Assembly (NCBI GenBank): GCA_016718845.1
Contig: JADKCK010000082.1
Span: 1-13,731, forward strand
Length of the DNA stretch: 13,731 bases
Direction of reading: 5' to 3'
DNA from: Sphingobacteriales bacterium
GTDB lineage: Bacteria > Bacteroidota > Bacteroidia > Chitinophagales > UBA2359
Part shown: piece by piece, positions 1-7,191 of the stretch
How positions within the stretch are numbered: position 1 is the first letter of the stretch
Layout: each line of letters opens with the position of its first letter
Program-made: the position numbers and the translations under genes
Notes under the pieces: generated by a model
What the model saw: only the letters and a program-made list of their open reading frames with translations
The model's database searches: none
What the model was told of the DNA's origin: nothing

Positions 1-48
1 ACAGTAAAACAAGTTTTGGAAGAAGCTCAAAAACAACAAAAACGCTAA
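1..48 (+). CDS. C-terminal end of an unidentified protein (partial)
   Basis: Frame 1 is open from the window edge to a TAA at 46-48 and encodes 15 residues (TVKQVLEEAQKQQKR). The lysine- and glutamine-rich, helix-like composition suits a protein C-terminus. A second plus-strand frame is also open here (from base 3 to a TAA near 87), so the choice of frame is not certain. The fragment is too short for a family assignment. It would be the only plus-strand gene end in the window, with the palindrome cluster at 102-322 lying just downstream. Confidence 0.35.
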   Translation, partial: TVKQVLEEAQKQQKR

Positions 49-101
49 ATACTGAAAACTTGGGAAAAGTTGAAAAGGATTATTAAACGTACTGCATTAA
101 C

Positions 102-116
102 GACCCTGAAAGGGTC
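102..116. repeat. Short perfect hairpin (6-bp stem)
   Basis: GACCCT and AGGGTC are separated by GAA. It is the first of five closely spaced palindromes and lies 54 bases after the stop of the left-edge ORF. No T run follows, so a rho-independent terminator is not supported. Confidence 0.6.
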
Positions 117-122
117 TAATAC

Positions 123-150
123 GAATAGCCGTAGGTGGCAACCTACGGAA
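123..150 (+). repeat. REP-like palindromic element, left copy of a 28-bp inverted pair
   Basis: The core at 129-148 is a perfect hairpin (CCGTAGGT, loop GGCA, ACCTACGG). The whole 28-bp block is repeated exactly, in inverted orientation, at 273-300. A GC-rich palindromic core with a short conserved flank (GAATAG), arranged as an inverted pair, is the architecture of REP/BIME-type repeats, which in other bacteria can be mobilised by RAYT transposases. No transposase is present in this window. Confidence 0.7.
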
Positions 151-172
151 TAGCCGAGATACCCGCGTTCTA

Positions 173-190
173 CAACCCTGAATGGGGTTG
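173..190. repeat. Short hairpin between the REP-like copies
   Basis: CAACCC and GGGTTG flank a TGAATG loop. It is related in sequence to the AACCCC/GGGGTT hairpin at 307-322 and lies inside the interval bounded by the two 28-bp inverted copies. Confidence 0.55.
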
Positions 191-272
191 AATAAAAAAA
201 ATTGACCAATATCAGGGCAAATATGGGTTCAACTTATTGCCCTTTGGGGTTGTACAAATGGGTGTTATTTTC

Positions 273-300
273 TTCCGTAGGTTGCCACCTACGGCTATTC
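273..300 (-). repeat. REP-like palindromic element, right copy of a 28-bp inverted pair
   Basis: This is the exact reverse complement of 123-150, with core hairpin CCGTAGGT, loop TGCC, ACCTACGG at 275-294. Similarity to the left copy continues weakly a few bases outward (AATA/TATT flank). Confidence 0.7.
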
Positions 301-306
301 ATATTT

Positions 307-322
307 AACCCCATTCGGGGTT
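307..322. repeat. Short perfect hairpin (6-bp stem, 4-nt loop)
   Basis: AACCCC, loop ATTC, GGGGTT, followed on the plus strand by TTTTAAG. It ends the palindrome cluster. The T run is short, so terminator function is possible but weakly supported. Confidence 0.5.
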
Positions 323-500
323 TTAAGCTAATCTTTATCGCAAAAACAATTTTTTGTTGCGTACCACAAAGGAACTTGAGCTTAAAAAACCTTCTCTCCA
401 TGTTTTGTGTTTTGCACAGAATTTTTACAGAACCTAAAAAATCATGCCCAATCTGCGTACCATTTTGCGGTGCGGCAACGTGATGATATAAGTCAATCTA

Positions 501-910
501 TATGTGTTGTGGATAGCAGTTTGATGCATGACAAAAGCACGATATGTGTTGTGGATAGCAGAATAACACATGACAAAAGCACGATATGTGTGGAGCTTTG
601 ATGTGACAAAGCACGATATGTGTTGTGGATAGCAGAATAACACATGACAAAAGCACGATATTTGTTGTCAAAAGCACGATATTTATTGTGAGTAGCGCTT
701 TAACACATGACAAAAGCACGATATTTGTTGTGGGTAGCACGATATTGATGACCAAAAGCACGATATATGTTGTGGATAGCAAAACGATGCATAACAAAAG
801 CACGATATTTGTTGTGGGTAGCAGCCTGATACATGACAAAAGCACGATATTTGTTGTCAAAAGCACGATATTTGTTGTCGATAGCGTAACATGGGTAATG
901 GATAGTACGA
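501..910 (+). repeat. 21-bp tandem repeat array (about 18 clean units plus one 32-nt irregular unit)
   Basis: Units start every 21 bases from 501, with one irregular 32-nt unit at 585-616, then in register again from 617 to 910. Two unit types tend to alternate: one like TATTTGTTGTGGATAGCAG and one like CATGACAAAAGCACGA. Some units are hybrids (848-868 joins TATTTGTTGT to CAAAAGCACGA), which suggests growth by unequal exchange or slippage with 21/42-bp registers. Because 21 is a multiple of 3, frames stay open on both strands. The plus strand repeats KSTIFVV-like heptapeptides and the minus strand repeats TTNIVLL-like ones. Neither has a good start or family resemblance, so I do not call a gene. 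The 32-nt unit would be 33 nt if its AAA (608-610) were AAAA as in the other units. Confidence 0.85.
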
Positions 911-926
911 TAATACTACAAGCAAA

Positions 927-974
927 ATGGGTACAGAACAATCAGTTGTTAAAAACTAACGCTTCTGTACCCAT
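927..974 (-). terminator. Probable rho-independent terminator of the asparagine synthase gene
   Basis: ATGGGTACAGAA at 927-938 and TTCTGTACCCAT at 963-974 form a perfect 12-bp stem around a 24-nt loop. In the minus direction it begins 28 nt past the asparagine synthase stop codon and is followed by TTTTGCTTG, a short T tract. The long perfect stem is convincing; the modest T run makes the terminator call moderate. Confidence 0.6.
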
Positions 975-1002
975 GTTTAATGGTCAATTGTTTTTGCTTT
1001 GG

Positions 1003-2876
1003 CTACATTTTGTTCAACAACATCCATTTATGTAGCACTATTAATGCCCAGATGCGATTGTACAGGTAATCTTTGCCATGCTCAAAGTCGTGTTTTAGTT
1101 GTTTTACCACGTCCCAATGTACCAAACCAACGCTTTGTACCACATCGGCGCACAAATATTGGTTGATAAGGTAGTGCAAATCGGTTTTTAACCAATCGGA
1201 TAATGGTATGGCAAAGCCCTGCTTAGGTCGGTCGAAAAGGGTAGGAGGGAGGTAATCGTACAGTACTTGTTTAAGTAGGTATTTGCTTGTTTGGTGGCGA
1301 TATTTGAGTGATATGTCGAGGTTTAGCGCAAAGGCTACCACCCTATAATCGAGCAAAGGTACGCGCACTTCAAGGGCATGAAACATAGAGGCACGGTCTA
1401 CTTTAACCAACAAATCGTCGCAGAGGTAATGTTTTAGGTCAAACAGGGCTTGTTCTTCTATGGGTAGAAGCGGGCGAGCAAGGTTTGTGAAATGCTCGTT
1501 AATGCCCATATTTTGTGGGGCAATTAACAGTTTATTTAGTTCTTCTTCGCTAAAAAAATAACCTTCTTGCGATAAGATGTGGCTTTTTATGCGGTTTGGG
1601 TTGGTGTAATTTAGTACTTTTGCTGCCCGTTGGTAGCGGTTATTGCCCAACAAATCGAGGGTTTGTGCAATAGGTTGGCGTAAAAGTTTAAGCATTGGGT
1701 TGGCTAAACGCCTTGCCCATTGATACATACCATAGCCACAAAAAAGCTCGTCGCCCCCATCGCCAGCCAAAGCAACTGTTACGTGCTTTCGTGCCATTTG
1801 GGATACCAATAGGGTAGGTATAGCCGAAGTATCGGCAAAAGGCTCGTCGTATATAGACATAAGTTGATCGAACTGCTCAATGGCATCGTTGTGCGACAAC
1901 ATAAATTGGTGGTGATGCGTGCCTAAATGATTAGCAACAGCTTGGGCATGGGGTGCTTCGTTAAAGCGGTTTTCTTTAAAGCCAATGCTAAAGGTTTGTA
2001 TCGGTTTGGGGTGTAGTTTTTGTGCTATAGCTGTTACCAAACTCGAATCTATGCCGCCACTTAAAAACGTTCCTACGGGTACATCGCTAATCAAACGGTA
2101 CTCAACCGCCGACAAAAGTAGCTTGTTGAGCTGTTGTTTGGCTATCTTTTCATCGCTTAAAACTGTGCTTTGCAACTGGTTTTCGGGCAGCCAAAAGGGG
2201 GTTATGTTTAGGTTTTGTCCGTTGGTAATGCCATAATGTCCTGCCGGAAATTTATGTATTTCGTTGTAAATGCTTTGAGTAGCAGGGATAAAACCGTTGT
2301 ATAAAAAATGTGTAATAGCCTGATGATTAACGCTTAATTGTTCTTTGATGTACGGAAGTGCAAGTAAAGCTTTTAGCTCGGAGGCAAATACAAACGTACT
2401 ACCATCAAAAAAATAATAGAGGGGTTTTATGCCTAAGCGGTCGCGGTATAGGTGTAGTTGTTGCGTGTGGGTATCATAAATAGCAATGGTAAACATGCCG
2501 TTTAGCTGTTGCACAAAATCAATGCCTAAAAGGGCAAATAGTTGCACAATTACTTCCGTGTCGGATTGGGTGCGGCACGATAAATGGTATTGTTGGGCAA
2601 GTTGACGGTAGTTATAAATCTCGCCATTAAACACCAAAATGTAGCGTTGGTTGGCAGCGTAAAAAGGTTGGTTGGCGGCGGTACTAAGGTCAATAATACT
2701 TGGCCTATGTCCCAAACCAATGCTTATTTTTGGGCAGATGTGTTTGAGGAGTGAGCAAAATAATACCCTTCGGCATCAGGTCCGCGATGTCGAAGGGTAT
2801 TGGTTAGTTGTTGAAGGTGTGTTTGGGTAAGCGAAATAGTAGCAGAGGTAGACAGAAAACCGGTAATTCCGCACAT
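1003..2876 (-). CDS. asnB: Asparagine synthase (glutamine-hydrolysing), frameshifted
   Basis: Converts aspartate to asparagine using ATP and glutamine-derived ammonia (or a family amidotransferase acting on another acid). The start is ATG at 2876-2874, giving MCGITGF with the N-terminal nucleophile Cys2 of class II glutamine amidotransferases. HRGPD (residues 30-34) and FNGEIYN (83-89) follow. The synthetase domain carries the PP-loop SGGIDSS (273-279) and a downstream LAGDGGDELFCGY. Total about 624 residues after correction, normal for the bacterial family. The frame breaks at 2727-2731: the first frame ends ...NTSAQK then stop, and the next frame resumes ISIGLGHRPSII. One extra A in the coding-strand A5 run joins them. 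The family motif usually reads GHRRLSII, so one residue also appears missing at GHRPSII. The Rpn-like gene ends 25 nt upstream, suggesting co-transcription. Confidence 0.93.
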
Positions 2877-2901
2877 GAAAATGGGGTGTTAGAAGGAAAA
2901 T

Positions 2902-3914
2902 TTAGATTAGGTTGTGTTTTTTGAGGATTTGTTCTACTACATCTACGTCAAAATTTAGTGTACTAGCAATTTGCTCAATACTCCATTTGTGTTGCGAATA
3001 GATAGCTAAAACAACTTGCTCAAAGGCTTCTGCTTTACCTTCTGCTTTACCTTCTGCTTTACCTTCTGCTTTACCTTCTGCTTTACCTTCTTTTTTGCTC
3101 TCTTTGGTAATCCTTTTTTTCATCTCTTTAAGGTCTTCGCCAAAATTATCTTTAACCAAAGAGTTGATAAAAGCTTTGTTTGTCTGCTAATAGGGAACAT
3201 ACTTGGTGAATTTACAGGGTGAGTATTTATTGTTTTTTGAAAGATTGACTCTAACTCAGCAGGGAGTTTCATCAATTCTTTCACAAAGATAAACAAACTA
3301 CTTGTTTTTTCTTCACTATAGCCTCGTTTTTCTGCTAAATAATACAATTGTTCTTTAAAACTAAGCCTCTTTTCGAAGTTATTGCGTGTTTGCAGTACAT
3401 AGAGGTTAGCCAAAACTATAATCGAAAAGGGATTGGGATTGTTTTCGAGTTCGGCTATGTTATTGTTTTGTTGATAAACAGAGTAGCTGTTAAATTTGTA
3501 CGTAATACTTGTTCCAAATGTATCGTAGTGATATTGGTTGTGGCATTTGGGTAAATATCTACCCGTATAAATCACCAAAGCTGTAATTGATTTGCCATAA
3601 ATATCCAACATACGCCGATAGTAGCGAAACATACGCTCGCTAATGTCTTTTTTGCTATCTGTTTGAAATTCAAGATGTACGTAAACTATTTTTTCTTCGC
3701 CACTAAACAATCTTAGTTTTACCAATTTATCTACCACTCGTTTATTTTTTGATACTTGTAGAATGGTATGCAATTCTTGTTCTAAAAATTCGGGCGGGTA
3801 TGTCCAATCTACATGTTTGTATAAATCGGGCATAAAAAACGCAATAAAATCTTGGATATGGAGCGTAACCATCTCTTTCCAATAAGCATCAAAGTTAATG
3901 CGAAATCGTAGCAT
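2902..3914 (-). CDS. Rpn-family (recombination-promoting nuclease/transposase-like) PD-(D/E)XK protein, frameshifted
   Basis: Resembles the Rpn/YhgA-like family of small PD-(D/E)XK DNA nucleases. The N-terminal AYWKEMVTLHIQDFIAFF and the nuclease core VDKLVKLRL...YVHLEFQ give the expected acidic residue (D62) and the E-x-Q pair (E82, Q84). The C-terminal part has a charged KAEG repeat linker (3027-3090 in DNA) followed by a short helical domain (WSIEQIASTLNFDVDVVEQILKK). The start ATG at 3914-3912 yields about 337 residues after correction. The frame breaks at 3175-3177: ...FPISRQT shifts to KAFINSLVKDNF if one A is added to the coding-strand AAA. Uncorrected, the first frame runs out to a stop at 3120 with an aberrant tail. 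It lies 42 nt after glyA and 25 nt before the asparagine synthase. In E. coli, Rpn proteins are toxic DNases linked to phage defence; whether this one is active is unknown. Confidence 0.8.
3027..3090 (-). repeat. 12-bp perfect tandem repeat coding a KAEG linker
   Basis: Five perfect copies of CTTCTGCTTTAC (plus strand) plus 4 bases of a sixth. On the coding strand they give consecutive Gly-Lys-Ala-Glu tetrapeptides in the linker between the Rpn nuclease core and its C-terminal domain. Identity at every third position points to recent slippage; copy-number changes would not alter frame. Confidence 0.93.
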
Positions 3915-3956
3915 ACAGTGATTATTTAGGGATTGATGAGCTAATGATTGGACAAT

Positions 3957-5234
3957 TTACCATCCAAACAACGGATAACTGCTCATCATGGCATGTACTT
4001 CGTTTTTGATTCGAGCCAATTCGGTGGGTTGTTCGGCGCAACAAATAGCTTGGTCAATCCAGTCGGCAAGTTGCAACATTTCGGCTTCTTTTAGCCCGCG
4101 CGTAGTAACGGCTGGCACCCCAATACGTATGCCCGATGTAACCATTGGGCTACGTGGGTCAAAGGGTATCATGTTTTTGTTGACGGTGATGTGGGCATTG
4201 CCCAAAGCTTCGTCGGCTTTTTTGCCCGAAATATTTTTATTTTGCAGGTCAATCAACATTAAATGGTTGTCGGTTCCGCCCGATATAATTTGGTAGTTTC
4301 GTTTTACCAACTCGGCGGCTAAGGTTTGGGCGTTGCGTTGTATTTGTTGTCCGTAGGCTTTAAAATTAGGACTAAGTGCCTCGGCATAAGCTACGGCTTT
4401 CGAGGCAATTACATGCTCTAACGGACCACCTTGAGTGCCCGGAAATACGCCACTATCCAACACACTGCTCATCATGCGTACTTGTCCTTTGGGTGTTGTC
4501 AAGCCCATGGGGTTTTCAAAATCTTTGCCCAACATAATCATGCCGCCACGCGGACCCCGCAAGGTTTTGTGGGTGGTGGTGGTTAATATGTGGCAATGTT
4601 CGGCAGGATTAGCCAATAAACCTGCTGCTATTAAACCCGCAGGGTGTGCGATATCTGCCATTAACAGTGCGCCAATTTCGTTGGCGATGGCACGAAAACG
4701 GGCGTAATCCCAATCGCGCGAGTAGGCAGATGCCCCACAAATTAACAATTTGGGTCGCTCGCGTAGGGCAATTTCGGCTACTTTGTCCATATCAATACGC
4801 CCTGTTTCGGCTTCAACGCCATAAAATACTGGGCGATATAACTTGCCAGAGTAATTAACCGACGAGCCATGCGTAAGGTGTCCGCCATGTGCTAAGTTAA
4901 AACCCATGATGGTGTCGCCAGGATTAAGTACTGCCAACATAACCGCGGCATTGGCTTGTGCCCCCGAATGTGGCTGCACATTTGCCCATTCAACACCAAA
5001 AAGTTGTTTAGCTCGGTCAATAGCCAATTGTTCAATTTGGTCTACAAACTCGCAGCCACCGTAGTAACGTTTGCCCGGGTAGCCCTCGGCATATTTATTG
5101 GTTAAAACGCTACCCATAGCCGCTTGTACTTGGTCGGAGGTAAAGTTTTCGGAGGCGATGAGTTCTACACCTGTAATTTGGCGATCTTTTTCTTTAGCAA
5201 TTAAGTCGAAAATAGTCGTGTCTTGATACTGCAT
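3957..5234 (-). CDS. glyA: Serine hydroxymethyltransferase
   Basis: PLP enzyme interconverting serine plus tetrahydrofolate with glycine plus 5,10-methylenetetrahydrofolate, the main source of one-carbon units in the cytoplasm. I place the start at ATG 5234-5232 (MQYQDTTIFDLIAKEKDRQ); the open frame extends 41 codons further, but that part reads through promoter-like and repeat DNA and is not family-like. The length of 425 residues is typical. Visible motifs: ELIASENF (24-31), YAEGYPGKRYYGG (48-60), PHSGAQAN (88-95), MADIAHPAG (192-200) and the PLP-lysine motif TTTTHKTLRGPRGG with Lys223. It is the only large gene here without a frame break. A TACCTTTG box 22 nt upstream fits a Bacteroidota -7 element. 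The Rpn-like gene follows after 42 nt. Confidence 0.97.
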   Translation of the reverse strand: MQYQDTTIFDLIAKEKDRQITGVELIASENFTSDQVQAAMGSVLTNKYAEGYPGKRYYGGCEFVDQIEQLAIDRAKQLFGVEWANVQPHSGAQANAAVMLAVLNPGDTIMGFNLAHGGHLTHGSSVNYSGKLYRPVFYGVEAETGRIDMDKVAEIALRERPKLLICGASAYSRDWDYARFRAIANEIGALLMADIAHPAGLIAAGLLANPAEHCHILTTTTHKTLRGPRGGMIMLGKDFENPMGLTTPKGQVRMMSSVLDSGVFPGTQGGPLEHVIASKAVAYAEALSPNFKAYGQQIQRNAQTLAAELVKRNYQIISGGTDNHLMLIDLQNKNISGKKADEALGNAHITVNKNMIPFDPRSPMVTSGIRIGVPAVTTRGLKEAEMLQLADWIDQAICCAEQPTELARIKNEVHAMMSSYPLFGW

Positions 5235-5255
5235 GATAGGTTGTGAATTTACCCG

Positions 5256-5263
5256 CAAAGGTA
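5256..5263 (-). promoter_or_regulatory. Putative Bacteroidota -7 promoter box for glyA
   Basis: Minus-strand TACCTTTG matches the Bacteroidota consensus TAnnTTTG exactly and lies 22 nt upstream of the chosen glyA ATG, implying a short leader. A T-rich tract (GTTTTTA) lies about 18 nt upstream, but I see no clean TTG at -33. Confidence 0.5.
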
Positions 5264-5303
5264 CGCAAAACACCGCAATATAAAAACTATTGACACAAAA
5301 AAT

Positions 5304-5397
5304 AGGCTGTTGGTTATAGGCAGAGCTACAGTTTGCTAAGCTTAAGCGGATAGCCAAAAGCCTGTAGCCAACAGCCTGTAGCGGACAGCCAACAGCT
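5304..5397. repeat. Phrase-like repeats with inverted halves between HMG-CoA reductase and glyA
   Basis: The stretch contains AGCCTGTAGC twice and CCAACAGC twice (5360-5395). It also has an inverted partner: AGGCTGTTGG at 5304-5313 pairs with CCAACAGCCT at 5368-5377, and GCTACAG at 5325-5331 pairs with CTGTAGC at 5362-5368. Transcribed from the HMG-CoA reductase side it could fold into a long interrupted hairpin starting about 8 nt after that gene's stop. No T run is seen, so I call a repeat, not a terminator. Confidence 0.6.
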
Positions 5398-5404
5398 CAA
5401 AACT

Positions 5405-6954
5405 TTACTGTCTATTACGTCCATATTGTTCGTGGCTCGATACCCAATCTTGCGACGAAATAGCCGATGCCAACGACAATTCGCCTGCCAATACCACACC
5501 TGCTACAATCTCGGCAAATTTATTTACTTTACCACGCCCGTAGCAGCCCATAATATCAAGGCACTCGCGTTGTGTTGCCAAACCTACACCACCGCCAAAG
5601 GTAGCAACAATTAACGACGGTATGGTGATAGAAATGTAGAGGTCGCGCTCGGGGGTAATTTCGGTGTAGATAATTGCCGCCGACGACTCGGCTACATTCG
5701 CTACATCTTGCCCCGTGGCAATAAACATAGCCGTGATAGCATTTGCCGAGTGCAAACCATTGTTGTTTGCTCCCGATAAAATAGAACCCACATTGGCAAC
5801 ACCCGCATGATAGGCTAATTGTTCTGGCTCCACGCGCATGTTTTCTATCAAAATGTCGCGTTTAATCGTAATTTCGGCAGTAACCCGTTTGCCCCTTGTA
5901 CGCATAATGTTTACTTGCGATGCCTTTTGTCGGTCGCAAAATTAGACTCTAAGTAAAAACGTTTAATTTCGTGACCTTTGTAATGGTCTAAAATCCAGGC
6001 ACAACCTGCATAAACGGCGCGTCCTACCATATTTTGACCTGCTGCATCGCCAGTGGCAAAGTTAAAACGTAGGTAGGTAAATTTGTTCGACAAAAACGAA
6101 TCGACATACAAAAACTTGGCTATGCTTGATGTCGCTTCGGCTTCGGCGGCAATTTGAGCGGTATTTTCGTGTACCCACTCGGCAAAATCGCGGGCACCAC
6201 GGGCATCTTCAAATACAAAAACAGGGGCGCGTTGCATTGCATCGCGCATAACGGTACATTTGGGACCGCCGCAAAGGTTAAGTAATTTAATGCCTCGGTT
6301 ATACGATGCCACCAAAGTACCCTCGGCGGTTGCCAACGGAATGATAAAATCGCCAATGGCATGTTCGCCGTTTATACGCAACGGACCCGCCAAGCCAATA
6401 GGTACTTGTGCTACGCCCACAAAATGCTCGATGTTGCCTTGTGTGGTATGTGGGTCGAAAGAGTATTTGCTGATGTGTTGCAATTTAATACCCGAGTAAT
6501 CCTCGATAAACCGCTGGCGACGAGCAATAATAGCTTCGCTGTAGTCATCGTCTTTGTCGCGGGGGATGCGCACAAGGTGTTCTGCCTCGTCCGAAATGGC
6601 ATCTTCGACCGAAAATTTAAGCGAACCAAATGGTTTGGCATCAAAGGCAATTTCTATCTCGTACTTGCCCTTTGGTAGCTCCATATCCGACACACAGACA
6701 TTTAATTGCTTGCGCAACGGAAAGTTAATAGGTGTATCTACGCTCACTTCGCTGGCTGCCACAATGTGGTCTTCGGATACCTCAATGCTTACATCGTTGA
6801 GGTTAATAACTTTGCCCGCAATTTTTAGGCTTTTTAGCCCAGTAAATTGGGCATCGTTAAGGCGATTTTTGATACTAAACTGCAAACCATTGGCAGTATT
6901 TGTTAAACTACTAAAGGTGTAAAGGCGTTTGAGCAATACGGCTGGTATAAACAT
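5405..6954 (-). CDS. Hydroxymethylglutaryl-CoA reductase, class I-like, frameshifted
   Basis: Reduces HMG-CoA to mevalonate, the committed step of mevalonate-pathway isoprenoid synthesis. I choose ATG 6954-6952 (MFIPAVLLKRLYTF); the 18 codons before it (from 7008) are translated AT repeat. Corrected length is 516 residues: an N-terminal region of about 120 residues rich in predicted strands, then the catalytic domain. Motifs: GVAQVPIGLAGPL (180-192), ATAEGTLVAS with catalytic Glu211, TGDAAGQNMVG (301-311), TDKK with catalytic Lys343, FIATGQDVAN with Asp417, and His508 in SSHEQYGRN. The frame breaks at 5925-5928 inside the TDKK motif: the first frame reads ATDKRHRK then stop, while one added A gives ATDKKASQVNIMRTRGKRV. 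Losing the C-terminal 170 residues would remove Asp417 and His508, so a real frameshift would abolish activity. Confidence 0.93.
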
Positions 6955-6960
6955 GCTTTT

Positions 6961-6993
6961 TAAATTGTAAATGGTAAATTGTAAATTGTAATT
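6961..6993. repeat. AT-rich short tandem repeat upstream of HMG-CoA reductase
   Basis: TAAATTGTAA-type words recur (TAAATTGTAAATGG, TAAATTGTAA, ATTGTAATTA). The minus-strand translation gives the NLQFTIYNL-type phrase that falsely extends the HMG-CoA reductase reading frame to 7008. It lies in the leader between the putative -7 box and the ATG. Confidence 0.7.
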
Positions 6994-7041
6994 ATTGAAA
7001 GTAGGCAACTAAATGCTTAATGGTAATGGCTGATTGATTTG

Positions 7042-7049
7042 CAAAAGTA
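7042..7049 (-). promoter_or_regulatory. Putative Bacteroidota -7 promoter box for HMG-CoA reductase
   Basis: Minus-strand TACTTTTG fits TAnnTTTG and lies 88 nt upstream of the chosen ATG at 6954. No clear -33 TTG at the usual spacing was found, so this rests on the -7 match and position only. Confidence 0.4.
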
Positions 7050-7191
7050 ATCAATTGCGCAATAGAGCGCACTATATAGGCTAATTTTTTTTTCGGGCAA
7101 TGCTAATTGCTCCATAATGTGTGGTTTTTGTGAGATTATTTATAATGTTGCCAAGTTGGTTTCTTAATATTGCCGCATAAATAGCCTATAA

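Larger units (their letters stand above)
49..500. other. Intergenic region with clustered palindromes
   Basis: No convincing gene. Short open frames exist on both strands but have no family resemblance and run through palindromic DNA. The left half (102-322) is packed with small perfect hairpins. The right half (about 325-480) is ordinary AT-rich sequence in which I see nothing specific. Confidence 0.6.

Noticed and set aside
202..483. 93-residue plus-strand ORF
   Set aside because: It runs through the REP-like palindromes and AT-rich intergenic DNA and has no recognisable protein character.
501..910. CRISPR array
   Set aside because: There are no unique spacers: every 21-bp unit is itself repetitive, and no cas gene is nearby.
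498..941. 147-residue minus-strand ORF through the 21-bp array
   Set aside because: It is open only because the repeat period is a multiple of three; it changes phrase at the irregular unit, has no start context and resembles no family.
1985..2236. Plus-strand ORFs opposite the asparagine synthase, glyA and surface-protein genes
   Set aside because: They are antisense shadows of well-supported minus-strand genes.
1003..2715. Asparagine synthase starting at TTG 2715
   Set aside because: This would lack Cys2 and the HRGPD motif, which are present just upstream in another frame.
5235..5357. N-terminal extension of glyA to an upstream start
   Set aside because: The family N-terminus begins at MQYQDTTIF; the upstream codons cover the TACCTTTG box and phrase-like repeats.
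5925..5928. Programmed ribosomal frameshifting at the broken genes
   Set aside because: None of the sites forms a proper X XXY YYZ heptamer in the zero frame, and no stimulatory structure was apparent; similar breaks occur in unrelated genes.
6955..7008. Upstream start for HMG-CoA reductase
   Set aside because: The extra 18 codons translate an AT-rich tandem repeat; MFIPAVLLKRLY is the more natural start.
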